Of a stretch of DNA of 7,430 bases, positions 1 through 6,900 are shown in pieces. The notes below the pieces were generated by a model that worked only from the letters and a program-made list of their open reading frames with translations, was not told where the DNA came from and did not search any database. The first letter of the stretch is position 1. Each line of letters starts with the position of its first letter. Origin of the DNA: Gammaproteobacteria bacterium. GTDB lineage: Bacteria > Pseudomonadota > Gammaproteobacteria > Chromatiales > Chromatiaceae. The stretch spans positions 1 to 7,430 of the forward strand of contig JADGBD010000033.1 in NCBI GenBank assembly GCA_015231665.1, in the 5' to 3' direction. The position numbers and the translations under genes were made by a program.

Positions 1-20
1 TTCTTTGCGTCCTTTGCGAT
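1..20. repeat. Short CTTTGCG tandem repeat, cut by window edge
   Basis: CTTTGCG occurs at 3-9 and again at 12-18, a 9-bp period (CTTTGCGTC then CTTTGCGAT). It lies just downstream of the leftward regulator's stop codon and continues to the window edge. From memory, similar CGCAAAGGACGCAAAG strings are common between genes in proteobacterial genomes, so this is more likely intergenic repeat than coding. A leftward ATG at 33 opens an 11-codon frame to the edge, but no convincing ribosome binding site precedes it. Confidence 0.4.
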
Positions 21-58
21 CCATTTGCTGCATCGCCGGGCCAGGCCAACGCCAGCTG

Positions 59-1672
59 CTATCCATTCGGCTCCGCATTCCAATCCATCCCCAATTGTTC
101 CACCACGCGCCGCACCAGGGGGTGGTGGAAGGCCACCCAGGCCTCTTCGCCCTGGCCGTGCAGGCTGAGGGCACCGCTCTTCACCGCCAGATGCACCGCT
201 TGTTGTACCTGCTCCGGGCGCTCACCCATGGCCTGGGCGAGGTTGCCGATCTGCATCGCCTTGCTGCCCTGAGACAGCAGATAGAGCAGCTTCCAGTCCA
301 GGCGCAGGCCGTCCAGGCGTTCGGTGATCATCATCAGCAGCGACAGCGGCAGCTCCGCGTCTCCGTGCCGGGCCAGTTCGCGGGCGAACAGGGGAATGCC
401 GGCGGATTCGGCGGTCAGATCGGCCCGCGGCTCACCCCGAATGGTTTGGATCAAGCGGGCGATGGCGGCATCGTCCAAGCGCGGCAAACGCAGGCGCAGA
501 TCGGCCGTTTCAAGCTCGATGCGCCGGCCCGCGAGCAGCCAATGCAGCCGACCGGTGGCGCCAAAGCGGGGCAGTATCGCCTGTCGCACCTCGCTGGGCA
601 AGAGATGGAAATCGTCGATGATCAGCAGCCCGGCCTGGGCGCTATCGATCTGATCCAGCTGCTGCAGCAGAGCCTGTCGATCCAGCAGGCACTGTCGGCG
701 CAGATCGAGCAGGGGATAGGCGCAGGCTATGGGCAGGGCCTGCAGCCAGAACAGTTGCGCATCGGCCGGCATCTGCTGGATAAGCTGCTGGCACAGCCGG
801 CTCTTGCCCATGCCGGTCTCGCCCTCCAGTACCAGCAGCTGGGCCTGGGATTGCTGCAGTTGGCGGCTGATCTGCTGCCATTCGGCTTCACGCCCGAACA
901 GGGGCGGCAGGTCAGCGAGAGCAGGACGAAACAGACAGGTCAGCTCGTTCAGTGGCATCTGCGCCACGCCCCGGCAGCTGGCGCCGAGGCCCTCGGCCTG
1001 GAGTACGCCGATGGCGTGCTGGCTCAGGCGCAGCTGCCCCGGCGGGGTCTCGGCGCAGAGCTGGCGGGCCTCGGCGACCACCGAGCTGGCCACCAGATCG
1101 TCGCTGACCTCGCCGCCGAAGCGCTGGCGGGTCACCAGGGCCAGGCCCACCGTCAGGGACAGGCTCAGCTGGGGCAGAATCTGCGGTTGCGCCTGCAGTT
1201 CCAGCTGCAGCAGCAGGCCGATCTGGAGCAGGCCGGCCATCAGGTTCTCGGCGCGGTGACGCACGCCAAACACCAGATCGCCGCCCTGGCGGTCGCGGGC
1301 GAGAAAGATCGCCTTGCCGTCAAACGCCAGCCCGGCCAGACAGCGCTGCAGGTAGCGGGCATCGGCCTCGGCGCAATCCGGGCTCAGGCAGAGGCTCATG
1401 GCGGCGCAGGGGCGGCGGGTGATGCCGATCTGTGGCGGGCTGCTGTCTGCTTGGCCCATGCCCTTGGAGACGGCCATGGCGCGGTTGCGCACGTTCATGC
1501 GTTTGTAGAGGCTGGCGAGGTGTTGTTTCACCGTGCCCAGGCTGATGCCCAGGCGCTCGGCGATTTCCTTGTTGGCGGCGCCGGCGGTGAGCAGGCGCAG
1601 TATCTCCTGCTGGCGCGGGGTCAGGGGGGCATCCGCGCTGCTTGGCTCCGCCAGGTCTGCGGCTGATCTCAT
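59..1672 (-). CDS. LuxR-type HTH regulator with cyclase-like and AAA ATPase domains
   Basis: A 537-residue cytoplasmic protein, probably an ATP-dependent transcription factor. Residues 17-70 form a LuxR/GerE-type HTH (LTPRQQEILRLL, then NKEIAERLGISLGTVKQHL). Residues about 93-245 resemble a class III nucleotide cyclase fold, strongest at GGEVSDDLVASSVVAEARQL and the following PGQLRLSQHA. The usual metal-binding aspartates are not evident, so it is probably a ligand-binding or structural relic. An AAA_16/STAND-like ATPase follows: entry motif LFGREAEW (258-265), Walker A GETGMGKS (284-291), Walker B LLIIDDF (349-355). The C-terminal part, about 445-537, is helical without recognisable TPRs. 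The start at 1672 overlaps the upstream gene's stop (ATGA), with AGG 6 nt before it; an in-frame ATG at 1771 would add 33 residues inside the upstream gene and is less likely. The HTH is at the N-terminus, unlike typical LAL/MalT regulators where it is C-terminal. Target genes are unknown; co-translation with the channel gene suggests a role in the same system. Confidence 0.88.
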   Translation of the reverse strand: MRSAADLAEPSSADAPLTPRQQEILRLLTAGAANKEIAERLGISLGTVKQHLASLYKRMNVRNRAMAVSKGMGQADSSPPQIGITRRPCAAMSLCLSPDCAEADARYLQRCLAGLAFDGKAIFLARDRQGGDLVFGVRHRAENLMAGLLQIGLLLQLELQAQPQILPQLSLSLTVGLALVTRQRFGGEVSDDLVASSVVAEARQLCAETPPGQLRLSQHAIGVLQAEGLGASCRGVAQMPLNELTCLFRPALADLPPLFGREAEWQQISRQLQQSQAQLLVLEGETGMGKSRLCQQLIQQMPADAQLFWLQALPIACAYPLLDLRRQCLLDRQALLQQLDQIDSAQAGLLIIDDFHLLPSEVRQAILPRFGATGRLHWLLAGRRIELETADLRLRLPRLDDAAIARLIQTIRGEPRADLTAESAGIPLFARELARHGDAELPLSLLMMITERLDGLRLDWKLLYLLSQGSKAMQIGNLAQAMGERPEQVQQAVHLAVKSGALSLHGQGEEAWVAFHHPLVRRVVEQLGMDWNAEPNG

Positions 1673-3594
1673 CGTTTGCCTGGCTTCCAGGGCATGCGCG
1701 CGGCGTATTCGGTCGGCTTTTGCCGCTGCAGCGGGTTGCAGCGCAGGTTGATTTTGCCCAGCTCCTGGCACAGCGCCTGGGCCTCATCCTGGCTGTTGAA
1801 GCCCTCGATACTCAGGCCGTACCAGTGAATCTGACGTCCGTCCTGGTCGTGGCTGGTGTGCTCCAGCTGGGCGAGCAGGGCACGCCCCTCGGCGCCCTTG
1901 CCCAGCTTGCGGCCGATGGTGCGCCAGCTGGCCTCGGCGCTGTCGCGGCTGTGCAGGCCGGAGAGGCTCAGCAGCCAGTTGCCGTCATCGCTATCCTGCT
2001 CCTGCTTGCTGCCGTCGGCCTTGGCGCTGTAGCCCTGCCAGAATTCGGGGTGCTGATCCGGCAGTGATGTGGCCTGGCGCTGCGCCTCGGGACGCGCGCC
2101 CTCGCCCGGCAGGGGCAGGCGCGGTGGGGTGCCGGCACCGATGGCGCGATACAGGCTGACCAGCCCCAGATGGCGCTCCTGATTGTAGCGGATGGCATCC
2201 AGCAGATGGCGCTGCAGGGTGCGGCCGTTATCCAGCAGGCTGAAGTAGTCGATCTGGCTCTTGCCGTAGATCTCCATGCTGTAGTCCCAGGCTTGGCGCG
2301 CGGCGGCGGCGGCCTGGCGCTGCTTGCGGGTCTTTTCCGATGTGTGCTCGATGCTGGCGATGGCGGTTTCCACTTCCAGCACGGCGTCATAGAGGCTGCG
2401 GTAATAGTCTTCCAGCAGTTCCTCGTATTGGGATTCGGCCAGCTTGACCTGCTGCTTGCGCCGGCCGCGGTCGAAGATGGTGGCGGTGGAGCTGGCGATG
2501 AATTTCCAGAACAGGGTGTGCGGCTGAAACAACTCTTCCAGCTTGAGACCGCCGTAGCCCACCTGGGCGGTGATGTCGAACACCGGCAACATTTGCGCCC
2601 GGGCGACATCGATATTGGCATCGGCACCCAGCAGCAGGGCCTCGATGGCGCGCACATCGGCCCGATACAGCAGCAGGCTGGAGGGTAGCTTGGGCTGGTA
2701 GGCCTTGAACGACAGGCTGCGCAAGCCCTGGTTGCCAAGGTTGATCTGCTCGGTGAGGGTGCCGGTGAGCCGGGCGATGCGGCTTTTTACCCGTTGCTGC
2801 TCCAGCTTGATCGTGGGGGTGAGGGTCTGGGTGGAATAGACCGCGGCCTTCTGCCGTTCCAGATCGAGGGCGGTGGCATCGCCCTTGTCCAGACGCTGCT
2901 GCAGCATCACCAGCACGTTGGAGATCAGCCCCTCGGTCTCCCGGGCGGTGCGCATCTGATCGTTGAGGGAGAGGTATTCGATGTAGGCATTGACCAGATC
3001 GGCAATCAGTTGCTGGCGGGTCCAGTCGTAATCGAACAGGGCGCTCCAGAGCTGGAAATCGCTGGAGCGGTAAGCGGAGAGGAACTCGCCCCAGATATCC
3101 GGTCGCCAGTCGCCGCGCAGGGAAGCGGCGTAGGTGGCGCGGCGGGGGATTTTCTCGCCCTTTTCCACCGAGCCTATGCTGCTGGGGGCCTCGGCGCGGA
3201 ACTCGAATGGGGCGGTGACCCGGGGGACGCGATCGGCATTTTTCTGCGCCGTGCGCGCCGAGGCCTGCACCACCCGCTGGGCGGCGATGCGCAGGTCAGC
3301 GTTGTTGCTCAGGGCCAGGTCCACCAGTTCGTCCAGCTTTTGGCTGCGTAGCAGGGTCCACCAGCGCGCCAGCTGCTCCTCGCTGAAGGGGCCGGACTGG
3401 GGCGCGTGCTTGAGCGTTTTTGCCGCGGGATACTGTTGCGGCAGGGGCACACCGGGCACATCGTGGCGGTCGCGGCTGCTGGCACAACCCGTCAGGCCCA
3501 GCGCCATGCTCAGAACCAGACCGCAGGAAATCAGGCCGATGCGTTTGGCACTCAGCAGCGAGTGGATTTTGCAGGCACCCAGACCAAGCTGCAT
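1669..3594 (-). CDS. TolC/NodT-family outer-membrane efflux lipoprotein with C-terminal SPOR-like domain
   Basis: A 641-residue outer-membrane channel subunit, expected to trimerise into a periplasm-spanning duct for a tripartite efflux pump or type I secretion system. The N-terminus has a basic segment, a hydrophobic stretch (19-35) and a lipobox LTGC, predicting lipidation at Cys37. Two outer-membrane efflux repeats follow, about 80-280 and 300-490. Recognisable family segments are DWRPDIWGEF (162-171), KGDATALDLER (237-247), RADVRAIEALLLGADANI (311-328), IFDRGRRKQQVKLAESQYEE (373-392) and the closing LYRAIGAGTPP (481-491). NodT-family proteins usually end near here. This one adds about 150 residues: a charged Pro/Gln/Asp/Ser-rich linker (about 492-535) and a SPOR-like module (about 536-625) with WYGLSIEGFNSQDEAQALCQ and a later Cys. 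SPOR domains bind peptidoglycan stripped of peptide stems. The ATG at 3594 lacks a strong Shine-Dalgarno; it is kept because it supplies the complete basic N-region of the signal peptide. First gene of a two-gene operon. No pump or adaptor gene is visible, so the substrate is unknown. Confidence 0.9.
   Translation of the reverse strand: MQLGLGACKIHSLLSAKRIGLISCGLVLSMALGLTGCASSRDRHDVPGVPLPQQYPAAKTLKHAPQSGPFSEEQLARWWTLLRSQKLDELVDLALSNNADLRIAAQRVVQASARTAQKNADRVPRVTAPFEFRAEAPSSIGSVEKGEKIPRRATYAASLRGDWRPDIWGEFLSAYRSSDFQLWSALFDYDWTRQQLIADLVNAYIEYLSLNDQMRTARETEGLISNVLVMLQQRLDKGDATALDLERQKAAVYSTQTLTPTIKLEQQRVKSRIARLTGTLTEQINLGNQGLRSLSFKAYQPKLPSSLLLYRADVRAIEALLLGADANIDVARAQMLPVFDITAQVGYGGLKLEELFQPHTLFWKFIASSTATIFDRGRRKQQVKLAESQYEELLEDYYRSLYDAVLEVETAIASIEHTSEKTRKQRQAAAAARQAWDYSMEIYGKSQIDYFSLLDNGRTLQRHLLDAIRYNQERHLGLVSLYRAIGAGTPPRLPLPGEGARPEAQRQATSLPDQHPEFWQGYSAKADGSKQEQDSDDGNWLLSLSGLHSRDSAEASWRTIGRKLGKGAEGRALLAQLEHTSHDQDGRQIHWYGLSIEGFNSQDEAQALCQELGKINLRCNPLQRQKPTEYAARMPWKPGKR
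1673..1681 (-). promoter_or_regulatory. Ribosome binding site and coupled start of the LuxR-type gene
   Basis: On the minus strand AGG (1681-1679) sits 6 nt before the ATG at 1672. That ATG shares bases with the TGA stop of the lipoprotein gene (ATGA, 1672-1669). This decides the start and suggests translational coupling, so the two proteins are probably made together. Confidence 0.65.
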
Positions 3595-3679
3595 GGCAAT
3601 CAGCTCAGCGGGAAGGCTGGGGGTGAGCCGGGTTTGGGGTGCACTCGAATCTGTCTCCGCAGTTTGGTTGAGATGGAGG

Positions 3680-3692
3680 TTAGATCATCTAA
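3680..3692. promoter_or_regulatory. Palindrome TTAGAT-C-ATCTAA, candidate operator
   Basis: A perfect 6-bp inverted repeat around one central base, 86 bp upstream of the lipoprotein start codon and inside the AT-rich segment. Its size and position would suit a dimeric regulator at the leftward promoter. Short palindromes arise by chance in AT-rich DNA, so function is inferred only. Confidence 0.3.
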
Positions 3693-3709
3693 AGAATAAA
3701 CTACATCAG

Positions 3710-3744
3710 ATAATCTTTTTAAAATTATGTTTAAAAAGGATTAT
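3710..3744. repeat. Imperfect AT-rich inverted repeat
   Basis: The left arm ATAATCTTTTTAAA (3710-3723) pairs with the right arm TTTAAAAAGGATTAT (3730-3744) apart from one extra G, leaving a 6-nt centre. The A/T runs suggest curved or easily melted DNA at a promoter, or a protein binding site. It is too AT-rich to act as an ordinary intrinsic terminator. It lies between the divergent genes and could influence both. Confidence 0.45.
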
Positions 3745-3839
3745 AGGCCTGAATTAAACGGCGTCAACTGAAGATTGTTCAGGGTCTGCAGAACAGATTG
3801 GCAGCGAGGGCTGCTGTCGCCCGGGGCTCCCGGATGGCC

Positions 3840-3866
3840 TTGCCAAAAATCTTCCCCTTGGGGAAG
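3840..3866 (-). terminator. Hairpin with T-run on the minus strand, terminator-like
   Basis: The plus strand reads CTTCCCC TT GGGGAAG (3851-3866), a perfect 7-bp inverted repeat. Read leftward it is followed directly by ATTTTTGG, the form of an intrinsic terminator for minus-strand transcripts. No minus-strand gene lies to its right, so it may block antisense transcription from reaching the lipoprotein operon. Alternatively it is an operator, or a 5'-leader hairpin for the rightward gene if that promoter lies further upstream. Confidence 0.3.
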
Positions 3867-3946
3867 TAGTCGCTATCTGGCTAATGGCTTACAATCCACC
3901 GGTTTATTTTCGCCATTAGGCCTTGCTTAGGGCTCGTCAAAGGGAT

Positions 3947-3952
3947 AGAGGA
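3947..3952 (+). promoter_or_regulatory. Ribosome binding site of the HD-GYP sensor gene
   Basis: AGAGGA lies 7 nt before the ATG at 3960, a good Shine-Dalgarno match that supports this start. The protein then begins with a short basic segment and a transmembrane helix, as expected for an intact N-terminus. Confidence 0.65.
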
Positions 3953-3959
3953 TTGCAGC

Positions 3960-6900
3960 ATGTTCAAATCGGTCACCATTCGGGTCAATCTACTGACCTA
4001 TTTCATCCTCGCGGTCGCCTTCAGCTCAGGCCTGATTCTGAGTCTGCAGTACAAGTTCAGTTACGACCTGGCCTATGCCGCGGCGGATCGCACCTTCACT
4101 CAGGTGGGTGAGAAGCTCAGCGTTTTTATTGCTGAACGAGACCGCCAACTCAAGATGACCCTCGATCTGATAGCCCTGGACAAGCGCATGGAAGACCATA
4201 TAGCGCCAGGTGCGGGCCATGAGGGGCTGCGCTTGTTTGCCCAGATACTGGAAGACAATCCCAACCTCTATGCCGTTTATGTGGGCAAGGACAACGGCGA
4301 TTTCTACGAACTGATCGACATGCAGCGGGAGCGGGGTCTGCATGAGTACTTCAAGGCCGCAGCAGAGGTGCGCTGGACGGTGATCAAGATCGGTAATTTC
4401 GACGGCAAGCGCAGCCGTCATCTGGAGTTTCTCGATGAAAATCTGCGTCTGCTCGATAGCCGCAGCGAGGCCAGCGAGTACGACCCGCGCACTCGCCCCT
4501 GGTATGCCCTGGCCAAAGCGGCAAAAGAGGTGGTGCGCACCGAGCCCTACCTGTTCAGCATGATCAAGGCCCCCGGGGTAACCTTCGCCAAGACCCTGGA
4601 GAGTGGCAAGGGCGTGCTGGCGATGGACATTACCACCACCAATCTCAATGCCTTCCTCGCCGAACAACGCTTTGCCGAGGGCAGTGCGGTGTTCCTGTTC
4701 AATCGCCACGGCGAGAAATATGCCTCTTCCAGCCCGATGGAACTGGCCGCTGCGAGCAAGCAGGAGTTGCGGGAGGTGGAGCCCCTGGCGTTGACCGATG
4801 CAGAAAAGGCCTTCATCGCCGAGCGGCCGCAGATGCGCGTGGCCAACAGCCTCAATCGTCCGCCTCTGGATTACGCCTCCCGCGGCAATCCCCGCGGCTA
4901 TGCGGTGGATCTGCTGGATCTGATCGCGCGCAAGGCGGGGATGCGCGTGCAGTACCTCAACGGCCTCAGCGATTGGACCCTGGAACAGCTGTTCTTCGAC
5001 GAAAAGATTGACCTGCTCAACGCCGTCAGCAAGAACCCGGAGAGGGCTTCCGCCGGCATCTTCTCGGACCTGGTGGTGGATACCAAGCCGTACCTGATCA
5101 GCCGCAAAGACGCCCAGCTGGCGTCCCTGGAGGCGCTGGCGGGCAAGACCCTGGCCCTGCCCAAGGGCAGTCGCCTGAAGGGCATCATGCAGGCGCGCTA
5201 TCCCCAGGTGCAGGTGCTTGAGCTGAATCAGATGGTGGAGGTCTATCAGGCGGTGGCCGGGGGCAGGGCAGATGCCCTGATCGACTCCGAGCTGTCCCTG
5301 CGCTATTACACCGGCAAGTTCAGTCTGGCGCGACTGCATCTGGGGCCGGTGCTGGAGGATATGCGCCCGGCGGACTGGCAGCTGTATTTCCTCCTCCAGC
5401 CTGGGCTTGAGACCCTGCAGGGGATTCTCAACAAGGGCCTGGCCTCGCTCACCGAGGCGGAAAAGCAATGGCTGTGGAAGCGCTGGGCCGAGAGCGGCTG
5501 CAGCAACGCCGGCAATTGTGAAGAGCTGGCGCTGGATCAGGTGCCACCACCGATGATGCGCCATGTCGGCGACAAGGCCAGCGGCCTGATCAGCTTCCGG
5601 GTCATGGAGCAGGATTATTTTGGCTACAGCGCGCCGCTGACCAGTGTCGGTACCGACGGTGGCCTGCAGATTGGCATGAGCGTTCCCGCCAAGGCGATGC
5701 TCGATCCCTTCCTAGACAAGGTGCATATCTCCCTATTGGTGGGTTCGCTGGCGATTCTGCTGGTGATCCCAGGGGTGTTTTTCATCACCCGGCGCATTCT
5801 CCGGCCGATTCGTGACCTGATGGTGGAGAACCATAAAATCAGTGAGCGGCGCTACACTGAGGTGGCGCTGGTGAAGACCAACATCCGCGAATTCGCCAGC
5901 CTGTCCAACTCGCTGATCGACATGGCAGGGAGCATCAAGGCCTACGAGAAGGCGCAGGAAGAGCTGATGGAGTCCTTCATCAAGCTGATCGTCAACGCCA
6001 TCGACGCCAAATCCCCCTATACCGGCGGTCACTGCAACCGGGTGCCGGAGATTGCTGAGCAGCTGGCCCGCGCCGCCACCCGCTGCCCGGAAGGCATCTT
6101 TGCCGACTTCGCCCTGACCAGCGATGACGAGTGGCGCGAATTCCGCATGGGTGCCTTGTTGCACGACTGCGGCAAGGTCACCACGCCGGAGTATGTGGTG
6201 GACAAGGCCACCAAGCTGGAAACCATCACCAACCGCATCCACGAAATCCGCATGCGCTTCGAGGTGCTCTGGCGCGATCTGGAGCTGGAATGCCTCGAGC
6301 GCCAGCGCAAGGGTGAGGACATCCAGGCCCTCAACGACTGGCTGGTGGCGGAACAGCAGCAGCTGCAGGACGATTTCGCCTTTATTGCCGAGTGCAACAT
6401 CGGCGGCGAGTTCATGAGCGACGACAAGATCGAGCGCCTGCAGCGCATCGCCCAGCGCACTTGGCTGCGCTATTTCGATGACCGCCTCGGCCTGTCGGAT
6501 CTTGAGCTGCAGCTGTTCCAGGACCGCCCGCCGGAGAATCTGCCGGTGACCGAGACGCTGCTCAGCGACCGGCCGGAACATTTGGTGCCGCGCTATGGCT
6601 TCAACCCCGAGGTCTATGCCGCCGAGGGCTTCAAGCTCGAGGTGCCCGAGTACCTCTACAATCGTGGCGAGCTCTACAACCTCAGCATCCGCCGCGGCAC
6701 CCTCACCGCCGAGGATCGTTTCAAGATCAACGACCATGTGATCCAGACCATCCACATGCTCGAACAGCTGCCATTCCCCGAACAGCTCAAGCGCATCCCC
6801 GAATACGCCGGCACCCACCACGAAACCCTCATCGGCACCGGCTACCCACGCAAGCTCACCGCCGCCGAGCTGTCGATCCCGGCCCGGATCATGGCCCTGG

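Larger units (their letters stand above)
3595..3959. promoter_or_regulatory. Divergent intergenic control region
   Basis: This 365-bp gap separates the divergent lipoprotein and sensor genes and must hold both promoters. The part from about 3670 to 3760 is strikingly AT-rich against its GC-rich surroundings and contains a 13-bp palindrome and a long imperfect inverted repeat (listed separately). Nearer the sensor gene are a 16-bp inverted repeat and a possible -10 box TACAAT (3890-3895) on the plus strand; no good -35 lies at the usual spacing, so the promoter call is tentative. I see no convincing protein-coding gene in this region. Confidence 0.5.

Noticed and set aside
1..33. Minus-strand frame of 11 codons beginning at an ATG at 33
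   Set aside because: It falls in a short repeat, lacks a clear ribosome binding site and is too short to judge.
5..1666. Plus-strand open frame of 553 codons opposite the LuxR-type regulator gene
   Set aside because: Its translation is low-complexity Gln/Ala/Gly/Leu-rich without domain motifs, while the opposite strand has HTH, Walker A and Walker B motifs. It is a by-product of GC-rich codon use.
1673..1771. A 33-residue N-terminal extension of the LuxR-type regulator from an ATG at 1771
   Set aside because: It would overlap the upstream coding end by about 100 bp, adds no domain, and the ATGA-coupled start at 1672 has a usable AGG at good spacing.
3134..3757. Plus-strand open frame running from the lipoprotein gene into the intergenic region
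   Set aside because: Most of it is antisense to the signal peptide and first efflux repeat; the translation is Arg/Ser/Ala-rich with no domain and no clear ribosome binding site.
3840..3895. A complete sigma-70 promoter for the sensor gene (TTGCCA with TACAAT)
   Set aside because: TACAAT is a fair -10 box, but TTGCCA is about 44 bp upstream, far from the 17-bp spacing; only a tentative -10 remains.
4026..5564. Minus-strand open frame of 512 codons inside the sensor gene
   Set aside because: Antisense to recognisable Cache and solute-binding domains; its own translation shows no family features.
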